Assembly: GCA_031291175.1 (NCBI GenBank)
Contig: JARLJO010000047.1
Span: forward strand, 124,001-188,000
Length of the DNA: 64,000 nt
Direction of reading: 5' to 3'
From: Gammaproteobacteria bacterium
GTDB lineage: Bacteria > Pseudomonadota > Gammaproteobacteria > DSM-16500
Position numbers and translations under genes: made by a program. Positions 45,207-54,301 of this stretch are shown here, in pieces. The stretch's first letter is position 1. Each line of letters begins with the position of its first letter. Under the pieces are notes generated by a model. The model was not told the origin of the DNA and did not search any database. It saw nothing but the letters and a program-made list of their open reading frames with translations.

Positions 45207-46135
45207 TTTACCTCCACTAATTCAATGAAAATTTCTTCCAGGCTACTTTGATGACTGTAGATGTCTTTCGGTCGTATGCCATGGGATTTCAAATTATCTA
45301 ATACATCTGAAATATCGTTCTCAGTTTCAGCATCGTAAGTCAAAATCAATTTGCCGCCATTGTCATCTTTTTCAAGCGTCAAAGGATACGATCCCAGTTC
45401 GGAAGGTATTGTTGTCAGTTGTTCACGCAACACAAAAATCATCTGGCGCTTTCCCATTTTTTGCATTAATGTTTTTTTGTCTTCCGTGAGAATCAACTCG
45501 CCTTTGTTGATAATACCAACACGGTCAGCCATCTCTTGGGCTTCTTCGATATAATGCGTGGTGAGAATAATGGTAATGCCTGTTTCACGAAGACTTCTGA
45601 CTTGCGCCCACATGGATTTGCGCAGCTCCACATCCACTCCCGCCGTTGGTTCATCAAGGAATAGAATTTCGGGTTCATGCGATAGCGCTTTGGCCACCAT
45701 GACTCGTCGCTTCATCCCACCCGATAAATGGCGAATTTGCTCGTCTTTTTTATCCCATAGCGACAGTCGCTTCAGTACGTCCTCAATGTGCCGAGGGTTA
45801 TTTGCCTTGCCAAACAGACCTCTACTGAATGTTACCGTATTCCACACCGTTTCGAATGAATCCGTGGATAACTCCTGTGGCACCAAGCCAACTAGAGAAC
45901 GTGCTTTACGATATTGTGAGATGTTATCGTAACCCCCTATCGCAACCGTGCCACTACTGGGTCGGACAATGCCACATACTGCATTGATCAATGTCGTCTT
46001 GCCTGCACCATTAGGTCCAAGCAGAGCAAAAATCTCACCACGACGAATCTCAAGATTGACGCCATTCAATGCTTTAAAACCATTCTCGTATATTTTTTTA
46101 AGTGCTTTGATTTCAATAGCGGTACCGTTTTGCAT
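45203..46135 (-). CDS. yadG: ABC exporter ATPase (YadG-like)
   Basis: A 310-residue ATPase started at ATG 46135, with AAAGGAG 11 nt upstream; an in-frame TTG farther up is less likely. Walker [13 protein letters not shown], the Q-loop in LVGLVPQEL, signature LSGGMKRR, Walker [14 protein letters not shown] and the H-loop His in LTTHYIEEA are all intact. Length and segments match E. coli YadG. It powers the overlapping YadH-like permease. Confidence 0.92.
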   Translation of the reverse strand: MQNGTAIEIKALKKIYENGFKALNGVNLEIRRGEIFALLGPNGAGKTTLINAVCGIVRPSSGTVAIGGYDNISQYRKARSLVGLVPQELSTDSFETVWNTVTFSRGLFGKANNPRHIEDVLKRLSLWDKKDEQIRHLSGGMKRRVMVAKALSHEPEILFLDEPTAGVDVELRKSMWAQVRSLRETGITIILTTHYIEEAQEMADRVGIINKGELILTEDKKTLMQKMGKRQMIFVLREQLTTIPSELGSYPLTLEKDDNGGKLILTYDAETENDISDVLDNLKSHGIRPKDIYSHQSSLEEIFIELVEVK

Positions 46136-46278
46136 AAAGGGCTTTGCTCCTTTGGTGAATATTCTCAATATTTGCTCAGCTTTATTAATTCACTTGTGAA
46201 TGCTGAAAGTTAACGAAATTAGCTATTCGTTCTATCGTGCCTTATAATGCAAAAAAACGGAATAAAAAGGAATGTAGA

Positions 46279-48027
46279 ATGATGAAAAAATCCCAACTAT
46301 TATTGCTGCTAATCTTTCAAATTGGTGCGGTATTCGCGGCCAACCAAACTCCCGATCAAGTTTTTTTCTCTGAGGCAGATAAATATTTTGACTCTTATTT
46401 GTTGCCGACTAATCCGACTTACGCAACCCTGCAAGGGGTTCATCTTTATGATGCCAAGCTTGAGGATTACTCTAAAAACGGCATTCAAAAAGAAATTGCC
46501 ACATTGAATGATTTTGCTAAACGCTTTGATGCGATTAATCCTAAAGCATTAAGTGAGCAAGCACAAGGCGATTATGATTTAGTAACCAACCAGATTCGCG
46601 GAAAATTATTGACGCTTCAAACCATCAGACCCTGGCAACAAAATCCGGATTATTATTCTAGCGGTATTACTGCTAGTGCATTTGCCATCATGGAACGAAA
46701 ATATGCGGCTAGCAACCTACGCTTAGAGAGCCTCATCGAACGCGAAAAGTTAATGCCAGCCGTTTTACAAAATGCTAAAAAAAATCTACGGAATGTTCCT
46801 AAAATTTTTGCTGAGATCGCATTAGAACAACTTCCAGAGCTAATTCAGTTTTTTCAAAAAGATGTCCCCATGGCTTTTTCTGATGTGACTGATTCCACAT
46901 TGAAAAAACAATTTAATGATAGTAATGCCGCCGTTATTGCAGCACTACAAGCATATCAAAACTGGTTAAAACAAGATTTATTACCGCGTTCAAACGGCGA
47001 TTTTCGGCTGGGGGCTGAGACTTATGCGAAAGTATTGCAATATAATGAGATGGTAACGACACCTCTGGATAAACTCATCGCGCTTGATTTAGAAAACATG
47101 CAGCAAAATCAAAAAGACTTTCAACGTATAGCCAGCGAAGTATTTCCGAATAAAAATCTTCAAGATATCCTGGTTGCCATTGGCGCGAACCATCCAGCGC
47201 CAAATAAGCTTCTCGCCACTTTTAGCGCAACATTTGATAACCTGATTCGGTTTTTAAAAGAGAAAAAAATCATTACTATCCCATCGGATGTGCGACCCAT
47301 CATGGAAGAAACACCACCATTTCTCCGAGCGATAACTTTCGCGTCGATGGATACACCAGGACCATTTGAACCAGCAGCGAAAGAAGCTTATTTCAATGTG
47401 ACCTTACCCGCCGCCGACTGGACAAAAGAGAGAACAGATGGTTTTATGCGGGCATTTAGCTATCCTCTCATAAGCAGCATCGCTGCGCACGAGACGTATC
47501 CTGGCCATTATGTCCAATTTATCTGGATGCAAAATATTCATGATCGCGTCAGAAAATTATTAGGTGCCATGTCTAATGCCGAAGGCTGGGCACATTATTC
47601 TGAACAAATGATTTTGGATGAAGGATTTGCTACGAAAGCTTATGGCGCAAAGACTGAGCGCGATGCCAAATTGCTACGGCTTGGGCAATTGCTGGAAGCA
47701 TTATTACGCAATGCCCGCTTTATTGTTGGCATAGAGATGCATACCGGAAAAATGACTTATGACCAAGCCATCGACTTTTTTGTTAAAGAAGGTTATCAAT
47801 CACGTGAAGCTGGCACAGTGGAGGCAAAACGCGGGACATCTGATCCCACTTATTTGTATTACACCTTAGGCAAGTTACAAATATTAAAGCTACGCAAAGA
47901 TCTTGAAGCAAAAGAAGGTGATAAATTTAATTTGCAACACTTTCATGATGATTTTATGAAACAAGGTTTTCCACCGATTAAAATAGTGAGAAAAGCTTTG
48001 CTGCATGATGATTCACCTACGCTTTAG
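46279..48027 (+). CDS. Exported DUF885 family protein (putative metallo-carboxypeptidase-like)
   Basis: A 582-residue protein started at 46279 (AAAAGGA site at ~46265), giving a signal peptide MMKKSQLLLLLIFQIGAVFA|ANQ. The body is DUF885: DYYSSGITASAFAIMERK, then HETYPGHYVQ (His404-His410, an HExxxGH-type metal motif) and EGWAHYSEQM. The zinc-like motif suggests a periplasmic peptidase, but no substrate is known for most members. It stands alone and is followed by a large inverted repeat. Confidence 0.88.
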   Translation: MMKKSQLLLLLIFQIGAVFAANQTPDQVFFSEADKYFDSYLLPTNPTYATLQGVHLYDAKLEDYSKNGIQKEIATLNDFAKRFDAINPKALSEQAQGDYDLVTNQIRGKLLTLQTIRPWQQNPDYYSSGITASAFAIMERKYAASNLRLESLIEREKLMPAVLQNAKKNLRNVPKIFAEIALEQLPELIQFFQKDVPMAFSDVTDSTLKKQFNDSNAAVIAALQAYQNWLKQDLLPRSNGDFRLGAETYAKVLQYNEMVTTPLDKLIALDLENMQQNQKDFQRIASEVFPNKNLQDILVAIGANHPAPNKLLATFSATFDNLIRFLKEKKIITIPSDVRPIMEETPPFLRAITFASMDTPGPFEPAAKEAYFNVTLPAADWTKERTDGFMRAFSYPLISSIAAHETYPGHYVQFIWMQNIHDRVRKLLGAMSNAEGWAHYSEQMILDEGFATKAYGAKTERDAKLLRLGQLLEALLRNARFIVGIEMHTGKMTYDQAIDFFVKEGYQSREAGTVEAKRGTSDPTYLYYTLGKLQILKLRKDLEAKEGDKFNLQHFHDDFMKQGFPPIKIVRKALLHDDSPTL

Positions 48028-48053
48028 TAGTTAGTGTGAAAGAACGAAGAAGT

Positions 48054-48172
48054 GTTAAATCAAGGAGGGCCATCATTTTATTCCAGCTCCAAGCACCACA
48101 TCCCTGTGGTTAACGCCGCCATCCATGGCTTGCTCCTCGCTTGCATAAAATGATGGCCCTTCTTGATTTAAC
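48054..48172. repeat. Long inverted repeat, 28-nt arms
   Basis: Left arm GTTAAATCAAGGAGGGCCAT... (48054-48081) pairs with 48145-48172 with one mismatch; the 63-nt loop holds a further CCACA..TGTGG hairpin. A T-rich stretch (CTATTTTTTATTTTTAT) follows. It sits between convergent genes and might be a terminator or a MITE-like palindrome. Confidence 0.7.
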
Positions 48173-48250
48173 GCTATTTTTTATTTTTATCGATGACTGA
48201 CACCGGAATCGCTGCAATGCTATCTTGAATTTCTTTCAGCCAATTTCTCA

Positions 48251-49234
48251 TTAGATAACGATAACAGCAGACCCTGTAAAACGCCCATGACGAAGATCGT
48301 CCAGCGCTTTATTGACATCGGCAAGCGCATAAGTATGAACTTCTGTTTTGATCGGTATCTTGGGGGCAAGTGATAAGAATGCCTCTCCATCTTTTCTGGT
48401 AAGATTGGCCACAGAACAAAGCGTTCTTTCTCCCCACAGAATCTCATAGGGAAAACTCGGAATATCGCTCATATGAATGCCCGCGCAAACGACTATCCCT
48501 CCTTTAATCGTATTTCGAAGGGCAATGGGGACCAATTCACCTACTGGCGCAAAAATAATAGCCGCGTCAAGAAGGTGCGGTGACATTTGATCGGAGTCGC
48601 CAGCCCATGTTGCTCCTAGTTGGCAAGCGAAATGCTGTGCGGCTTTATCATTGGGTGACGTAAATGCATAAACCTTTTTATTTTGCTTACAAATAATTTG
48701 AGTAAGAATATGCGCAGCTGATCCATATCCATATATTCCCACATGTTCAGCGTTTCCCGTTTTTAATAAAGCGCGATAACCAATTAATCCCGCGCAAAAG
48801 AGAGGAGCGGCTTGATGATCAGGGTATCCCACCGGAATGGGAAAACAAAACCGATAATCCGCCACACAGTATTCAGCGAACCCGCCATCAATCTGATAGC
48901 CGGTAAAAAGTGCTTGATCGCATAAGTTTTCGCGACCCTTTAAACAAAATTGACAGGTTCCGCAACTACCACCCAACCAAGGCACACCGACACGCTGCCC
49001 TATTGAAAAATGCTCAACGTCATCACCTATCTTTTCGATAGTGCCGACTATTTGATGCCCCGGCACGAGAGGCAATTTAGGTTGCGCTAACTCACCATCC
49101 AAAATATGTAAATCTGTTCGACAAATTCCGCACGCGCTTACTTTGATTAACACTTCGTGGAGTTTGGGGGTTGGCTTTGCCAATTCGACATATCGCAATG
49201 CTTGTCGTGGGCTTTCCATTAGCATGGCGTACAT
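48251..49234 (-). CDS. Zinc-dependent alcohol dehydrogenase
   Basis: A 327-residue medium-chain dehydrogenase. Catalytic zinc ligands Cys38 (CGICRTD), His60 (PGHQ) and the later Cys in PLFCAGLIGY are present; the usual Glu after His60 is Gln. Structural zinc cysteines occur in GGSCGTCQFCLKGRENLC. The cofactor site reads VGIYGYGSAAHILTQ, a variant of GxGxxG. It oxidises or reduces a primary alcohol/aldehyde with NAD(P). Convergent with the DUF885 gene. Confidence 0.92.
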   Translation of the reverse strand: MYAMLMESPRQALRYVELAKPTPKLHEVLIKVSACGICRTDLHILDGELAQPKLPLVPGHQIVGTIEKIGDDVEHFSIGQRVGVPWLGGSCGTCQFCLKGRENLCDQALFTGYQIDGGFAEYCVADYRFCFPIPVGYPDHQAAPLFCAGLIGYRALLKTGNAEHVGIYGYGSAAHILTQIICKQNKKVYAFTSPNDKAAQHFACQLGATWAGDSDQMSPHLLDAAIIFAPVGELVPIALRNTIKGGIVVCAGIHMSDIPSFPYEILWGERTLCSVANLTRKDGEAFLSLAPKIPIKTEVHTYALADVNKALDDLRHGRFTGSAVIVI

Positions 49235-49428
49235 ATTGTTTACCTGCTATTAAAAATAACCTTAGGCTGGATTATTATATTATAGCACGCACTGAGCTTT
49301 GCAAATGATGAAGCCAGTCAATATATTATATTTGTCTCTTATTGCAATTCTTAGTAAAAATAAGCCTGTTTTCAATGCAAATTGCGAATGGAATAAACTT
49401 CACAATGTTTGAGCTAGACCCACCCGAC

Positions 49429-50262
49429 TTATACTGACTTGATGTGTTCGCATAATATTTTACATTGTTGCAATATAGAATTTTTTCGGGCTAAGGGAAT
49501 TCGTAGTTGATCGAGGATATCTGGACTCTCCATCAGTGATTTACATAAAACCACTTTATTATCAATTAGTCTATTGAGCTCGCCTTTTGTCAAGTTACTA
49601 ATGCAAGTAATGGGATATAAGCCCGTTGTTTCGATGATCTCCACTAAGCTGCCTGTTTCAGGATAATCCCATCCAATCAAATGTAACCCAGCACAACGTC
49701 CATATTGCATGGCGTCACTACTAAAACGGGTATTTGTCACAAGCCAACCTGCTAACGTTTTATCTGTAAGATCGGTGTATCCTTCTTGAATATCTGTAAA
49801 TCGTGCTTTGAAGTATAATGCAATTGTTACATCACATTTAATACCAGCCCGATGATGATATTTGCATTCAACAAAAATAACTTCTTTATCTTTCTTTGCG
49901 AGCACGTCAACTTCATGACTTACGCAGCGTCCTCGTATCGTTTGATTAGTTTGAACTTGATACCCTTGATACGATAAAAGTTCAGAAAAGTATTTTTCAA
50001 ATGGATAGCCTGATATCCCTAAATGCATAATCGCGCGCTTCAAATGATATTTTGCCGCTGAAATACGTGATTTACTTCGTAAAATGCGGAATGCAATTTG
50101 GTAAATAGTACGCGTAGACATCCCTGGCGTTAACGCTGCATAGACCTCATTGACAATTTGATTAATCAGATTTTCTTGAGTTCCTACTCGCTTAAGTGAT
50201 CGACGCAATTTTTCAGCGTCAAAGGGAACTATGTCTCCAGAAGCTTTGGTAATTTCAATCAT
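49429..50262 (-). CDS. ATP-cone / Mrr-like restriction endonuclease fusion
   Basis: A 277-residue protein started at ATG 50262, which has AAGG seven bases upstream; 41 further in-frame residues upstream look like AT-rich noise. Residues 1-90 resemble an ATP-cone (MIEITKASGDIVPFDAEKLR) as in NrdR and ribonucleotide reductase. Residues ~100-180 are a PD-(D/E)XK nuclease: HEVDVLAKKDKEVIFVECKY with catalytic Asp, Glu and Lys. Nucleotide-gated DNA cleavage is a plausible role, perhaps genome defence or repair; no methylase or other restriction gene is near. Confidence 0.82.
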   Translation of the reverse strand: MIEITKASGDIVPFDAEKLRRSLKRVGTQENLINQIVNEVYAALTPGMSTRTIYQIAFRILRSKSRISAAKYHLKRAIMHLGISGYPFEKYFSELLSYQGYQVQTNQTIRGRCVSHEVDVLAKKDKEVIFVECKYHHRAGIKCDVTIALYFKARFTDIQEGYTDLTDKTLAGWLVTNTRFSSDAMQYGRCAGLHLIGWDYPETGSLVEIIETTGLYPITCISNLTKGELNRLIDNKVVLCKSLMESPDILDQLRIPLARKNSILQQCKILCEHIKSV

Positions 50263-50943
50263 ACAATACCTTGTGAAATTGACGCGCATATAAAAAAATC
50301 TTTGAAAGACATGGCAATCATGAACATAAACATTCAAGATCAAGATTGTCACCACAATCAAAACAAATGAAATCGGTATATGCAATGATTAAATGCCGAA
50401 AAACGCTATGAGCAAAAATAACCAATTGCATAACACACCATCCTGTTTAAAAACCCGCTTAATCTGGCATTTTAGATAGTGAAATGATCGCGAATAAAAT
50501 CCTTACTATAAAAAGAATATAATGACTTATTAAGATCTGATAGAAATAAATTTGGAAAAAGTTAGATTAATAGATTTAAAATAAAACACATCAAGTCAAA
50601 ACTGGTCTCAATTTTTTAATGAATCATATCATCCACGTGAACTAGAGATTGGCAACCTGGCAGAAATCGAATCGAAACAGCCTATATGAAAGTGTGCCTT
50701 AGATGCCTTGAACATAACCATCTAAGTTTATCCAATTTGGCGTATAATATCTTTTCCGTATTTCACTTTAATCGGAAATTATAATCAAAATGATGATCAG
50801 CTTGGCTTAAGCTTAATCAAACACCAGAAAAATAATTTCACAAACCAAAGTTTGCCCACTCATCGAGGAAGATCTATTAAATAAGTTAACCGAGGTATTA
50901 GCATACGCTAATACTCATTTTTAAAATTTAAAAAGGAATTGTT
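50263..50943. other. AT-rich intergenic region before formate dehydrogenase
   Basis: 681 bp, no gene seen. Near its right end is the hairpin at 50895-50914. Stops in all frames. The promoters of both divergent genes must be here, but none is clear. Confidence 0.45.
50895..50914 (+). promoter_or_regulatory. Leader hairpin before formate dehydrogenase
   Basis: GTATTAGC-ATAC-GCTAATAC, an 8-bp stem, followed by TCATTTTT, ends 29 bp before the start codon and just before the AAAAAGGAATT ribosome site. It could attenuate transcription or stabilise the message. Confidence 0.4.
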
Positions 50944-52131
50944 ATGGCTAAAATCATCTGTGTTCTTTATCCCGATCCAATAGACTCTTATCCGCCGAAC
51001 TATGCGCGTGAACAGATTCCAAAAATTGAAAAATATCCTGACGGCTCATCCGTGCCAACACCGAGTCAAATTGATTTCAAACCCGGCGAACTATTAGGCT
51101 GTGTGTCCGGTGAATTGGGCTTGCGAAAATTTTTAGAAGACAAAGGGCATACCTTTATCGTTACTTCAGACAAAGAAGGTCCTGATTCTGTTTTTGAAAA
51201 GGAATTGGCTGATGCCGATATTGTCATTTCTCAGCCTTTTTGGCCTGCTTATTTAACGGAAGAGCGCATTGCTAAAGCCAAAAAATTAAAACTGGCAATC
51301 ACGGCAGGCATTGGTTCAGATCATGTCGACTTACAATCCGCAGCAAAAAATGACATTACCGTTGCGGAAGTGACATACTCCAACAGCATTAGTGTTTCCG
51401 AACACGTTGTCATGATGGTTTTGTCTTTGGTTCGCAATTACATTCCATCTTATGAATGGGTCATCAAGAAAGGCTGGAATATCGCCGATTGCGTAGAGCG
51501 ATCCTATGATCTTGAAGGCATGTCCGTTGGTACGGTTGCAGGTGGACGCATCGCACAGGCGGTATTAAAACGCCTAAAACCTTTTGATGTTAAATTACAT
51601 TATACGGATAGACATCGCTTACCTGAAAAAGTTGAAAAGGAATTGGGGCTCACCTTCCATGAAAATGTCGAATCATTGGTTGCTGCTTGCGACATCATTT
51701 CGATTCATTGCCCTTTGACACCTGAAACAGAAAATCTGTTTAATGAAAAACTGATTAACAAAATGAAACGTGGTTCCTACATTATCAATACCGCTCGCGG
51801 AAAAATTTGCGATAAAGATGCGATTGTTAAAGCCTGTGAAAGTGGGCAACTAGCCGCTTATGCCGGCGATGTCTGGTTCCCCCAACCCGCCCCTGCAGAC
51901 CATCCCTGGCGCACAATGCCTCATCATGGCATGACTCCGCATATATCCGGCACTTCGCTTTCAGCGCAAGCACGTTACGCTGCAGGCACACGTGAAATAC
52001 TCGAATGCTGGCTTGACGGCAGACCTATTCGTGACGAGTATTTAATTGTCGCCAATGGTGACCTGGCTGGCGTGGGCAAACATTCATACACGGTTGGCAA
52101 TACCACTGGCGGCTCTGAAGGAGTGAAATAA
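50944..52131 (+). CDS. fdh: NAD-dependent formate dehydrogenase
   Basis: A 395-residue D-2-hydroxyacid-family dehydrogenase. Compared with the ~400-residue bacterial FDHs it keeps the long N-terminal extension (VLYPDPIDSYPPNYAR, then LGCVSGELGLRKFLEDKGH), the NAD fold (SVGTVAGGRIAQAVL), the catalytic Arg in NTARGKICD, and the Gln/His pair in WFPQPAPADHPW and MTPHISGTS. It oxidises formate to CO2 with NAD, in the cytoplasm. AAAAGGAATT precedes the ATG. It stands alone with a hairpin leader. Such enzymes are typical of methylotrophs; presence here suggests formate use or detoxification. Confidence 0.95.
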   Translation: MAKIICVLYPDPIDSYPPNYAREQIPKIEKYPDGSSVPTPSQIDFKPGELLGCVSGELGLRKFLEDKGHTFIVTSDKEGPDSVFEKELADADIVISQPFWPAYLTEERIAKAKKLKLAITAGIGSDHVDLQSAAKNDITVAEVTYSNSISVSEHVVMMVLSLVRNYIPSYEWVIKKGWNIADCVERSYDLEGMSVGTVAGGRIAQAVLKRLKPFDVKLHYTDRHRLPEKVEKELGLTFHENVESLVAACDIISIHCPLTPETENLFNEKLINKMKRGSYIINTARGKICDKDAIVKACESGQLAAYAGDVWFPQPAPADHPWRTMPHHGMTPHISGTSLSAQARYAAGTREILECWLDGRPIRDEYLIVANGDLAGVGKHSYTVGNTTGGSEGVK

Positions 52132-52249
52132 TTTTATAGACAAATCGCTACGCAAAATAACCAGGACTTAAGGTCTATTTTGCGCAGCATTTTTTATTTC
52201 TACGACGCCCTCCCCCTAAGCATTGAGAAAAAATCAAAGGAACAATAAA

Positions 52250-52540
52250 ATGGCAGAAGTCCGTGTGATTGCCCGCGTGGTAGCTCGAGAGGGAAAGACG
52301 AATGAGCTGGAAGCATTATTGCGCAAACTGATTGTGCCAACCCGCGCAGAAGTCGGCTGTATATTCTATGAATTGTTTCAATCAAACATACCGGGACTCT
52401 TTTACTTTAATGAATTGTGGGAAAGCCAGGCACATCTCAACGCACATTCGGCAAGTCGCCATTGCATCGAGATATTAGGCGAGGCAAAAGCTTTGCTGCA
52501 GGAGCCATTGGAAGTCAATCTGTTGAAAAGTGTAGAATGA
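52250..52540 (+). CDS. Antibiotic-biosynthesis monooxygenase (YgiN-like)
   Basis: A 96-residue ABM-domain protein started at 52250 (AAAGGA upstream). It shows VRVIARVVAREGKTNELEAL, GCIFYELFQS, FYFNELWESQAHLNAHSAS, the usual ferredoxin-like dimeric fold. Members oxidise quinols or degrade heme; nothing here separates these. It precedes the NmrA-like reductase on the same strand. Confidence 0.88.
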   Translation: MAEVRVIARVVAREGKTNELEALLRKLIVPTRAEVGCIFYELFQSNIPGLFYFNELWESQAHLNAHSASRHCIEILGEAKALLQEPLEVNLLKSVE

Positions 52541-52631
52541 GTCGCTGCGATCTAAAAATGCCGAATACGCTGAACATTCACTACTGAGAATGCCTATTTA
52601 AAAAGTGGTAACGATGAAAAAGGAGACTTCA

Positions 52632-53510
52632 ATGTACGCTGTTATAGGCATTACCGGCCAAGTGGGAGGCAATGTGGCGCGCACACTCTTGGCGGCAAAA
52701 CAACCCGTCCGCGCCATCATGCGCAATCAAAGCAAGGCTGAGACATGGGCGAAACTAGGATGTGAAATCGCGATTGCAGAAATCGCCGATACGACTGCGT
52801 TAACTGCTGCATTCAAGGAAACAGAAGGTGTCTTTATCGTGGTCCCACCTAACTTTGATCCATCCATTAATTTTTCCGAAGCGAGACAAATTGGCGCCGC
52901 TCTTAAATCTGCACTTTGTGAAGCGCGCCCGGCTAAAGTTGTCTATCTATCGACAATTGGGGCGCAAGCAACACAACAGAACCTGTTAACTCAACACACT
53001 ATCATTGAGAACATACTCAGTGATTTACCCATGCCAATCACTTTCTTGCGACCTGCATGGTTTATGGAAAATTTGAGCTGGGATTTGCCTTGCGCTTGCG
53101 AAAAAAGAATAATACAAAGCTTTCTCCAACCACTCGAAAAGAAGGTACCCATGGTGGCCACATCGGACATAGGGCGTGTGGGAGCCCATTTGCTACAAGA
53201 AAAATGGAGCAATCAACGAGTGATCGAACTAGAAGGTCCACAGCGTGTGAGTCCAAATGATATAGCGGCTGCCTTCACTCAACTCCTAGGCCGTCCTATC
53301 CAAATAGAAACCGTCCCACGTGAGACTTGGGAGGCGCTCTTTAAATCGCAAGGTATGCAGAATCCAAATCCGCGCATGCAAATGCTTGATGGCTTTAATG
53401 AAGGCTGGATTGATTTTGAGGGTGGAAAAATAGGCTCTCTTAAGGGAGCCATTACGCTGGAAGCTTTTTTGAAGCCTTTGATAGAACAATATGGACAAAG
53501 AGCCGGTTAA
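52632..53510 (+). CDS. NmrA-like NAD(P)-binding oxidoreductase
   Basis: A 292-residue atypical short-chain dehydrogenase started at 52632 because AAGGAG lies nine bases before. The cofactor loop GITGQVGGNVARTLL is close to QorB/NmrA-type GxTGxxG. It lacks a clear YxxxK pair. Possibly a quinone reductase or redox sensor; pairing with the YgiN-like gene 91 bp upstream supports quinone chemistry. Confidence 0.85.
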   Translation: MYAVIGITGQVGGNVARTLLAAKQPVRAIMRNQSKAETWAKLGCEIAIAEIADTTALTAAFKETEGVFIVVPPNFDPSINFSEARQIGAALKSALCEARPAKVVYLSTIGAQATQQNLLTQHTIIENILSDLPMPITFLRPAWFMENLSWDLPCACEKRIIQSFLQPLEKKVPMVATSDIGRVGAHLLQEKWSNQRVIELEGPQRVSPNDIAAAFTQLLGRPIQIETVPRETWEALFKSQGMQNPNPRMQMLDGFNEGWIDFEGGKIGSLKGAITLEAFLKPLIEQYGQRAG

Positions 53511-53667
53511 CCCGAGAGATTACCCAACCCTCTCACAAATCTTGCGGATAAATAATATGTTACCAACCTATTCCCCGCCCCTAGGTCCACGCCCGCCCCC
53601 TAGCCCGCGCCCTACGTTCCGCTTCTACGTCCCGCCCTACGCCCCGCCTCTACGTCCCCGCCCCCCC

Positions 53668-53814
53668 TACGTCCCGCGGCTTGTCCGCGGGATCCAGTGA
53701 AGCGCTGATTTTCATTAAACCCTATCAGTAAAAAACAAGGATGACTTCAGAGGCTCATTAAATTTTGGATTTTGAAAACGCGCTCTGGATCCCGCGGACA
53801 AGCCGCGGGACGTA
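53668..53814. repeat. Inverted pair of 29-nt palindromes, GGCTTGTCC-loop family
   Basis: TACGTCCCGCGGCTTGTCCG... (53668-53696) has its exact reverse complement at 53786-53814. Each is itself palindromic (CCCGCGG-CTTGT-CCGCGGG). They share the loop with the copies at 982 and 20663. Confidence 0.85.
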
Positions 53815-53824
53815 GGTGGGGTGG

Positions 53825-54000
53825 ATGCGGGAAGTAGGCGGAATCAATGCGAGAGGTAGGCAGGATCGATGTGGGACCTAGGCGGAATCGATGCGGGAGG
53901 TAAGCGGGATAGATGTGGGACGTAAGCGGGATCGATGCGGGAGATAAACGGGATCGATGTGGAACGCAGGCGGGATCGATGCGGGAGGTAAGCGGGATCG
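53825..54000. repeat. 22-bp tandem repeat, 8 copies
   Basis: Eight contiguous 22-bp units of the form ATG(C/T)GGGAGGTAAGCGGGAT, then CG. From unit 3 on, units alternate ATGCGGGAG and ATGTGGGAC, so the array has a 44-bp higher-order period. There are no spacers, so it is not a CRISPR. The unit is not a multiple of three. Confidence 0.9.
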
Positions 54001-54006
54001 ATGAAT

Positions 54007-54038
54007 GTTGGATTGAGCGCTTTTTGCGAAACCCAACC
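54007..54038. repeat. 34-nt-family REP beside tandem array
   Basis: TTGGATTGAGCGCTTTTTGC then GAAACCCAACC, one copy of the GTTGGG(C/T)TTCGC family in inverse orientation, immediately after the last 22-bp unit. Confidence 0.7.
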
Positions 54039-54301
54039 TTTACGAAGAAGATGCTATGTGAATTTATATAAACGCTTGATCCAATAACCTGCCCTTTATA
54101 GCCAAGATTAACCATACATTAAACAAAAACAGCTAAGTTTTTATTCCATTCGCAGACAAATTCTTCCATAATTTTGCTTTTGGTCAAGAAACGAATAGCC
54201 TTCTAACGACCTGCTAAATAGCCACATGATTAACCGTACAAAAGGTTTTGTACAATCCATTATTAGAATCGCATCGAACAAGACAGGATGAGTCTATCTA
54301 A

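Larger units (their letters stand above)
53511..54301. other. GC-rich repeat island
   Basis: 791 bp, no gene. It includes CCGCCC-rich imperfect repeats (53577-53667), inverted 29-mers (53668-53696 / 53786-53814), the 22-bp tandem array (53825-54000) and a 34-nt-family REP (54007-54038). The GC content is well above the surroundings. Confidence 0.6.

Noticed and set aside
53825-54000. Possible CRISPR array
   Set aside because: Units are contiguous at 22 bp with no unique spacers and no cas genes nearby.
53747-54115. 122-codon open frame on the minus strand
   Set aside because: It is formed by the 22-bp tandem array and gives low-complexity Ser/Pro/Arg peptide repeats; no start signal and all frames of the array are open.
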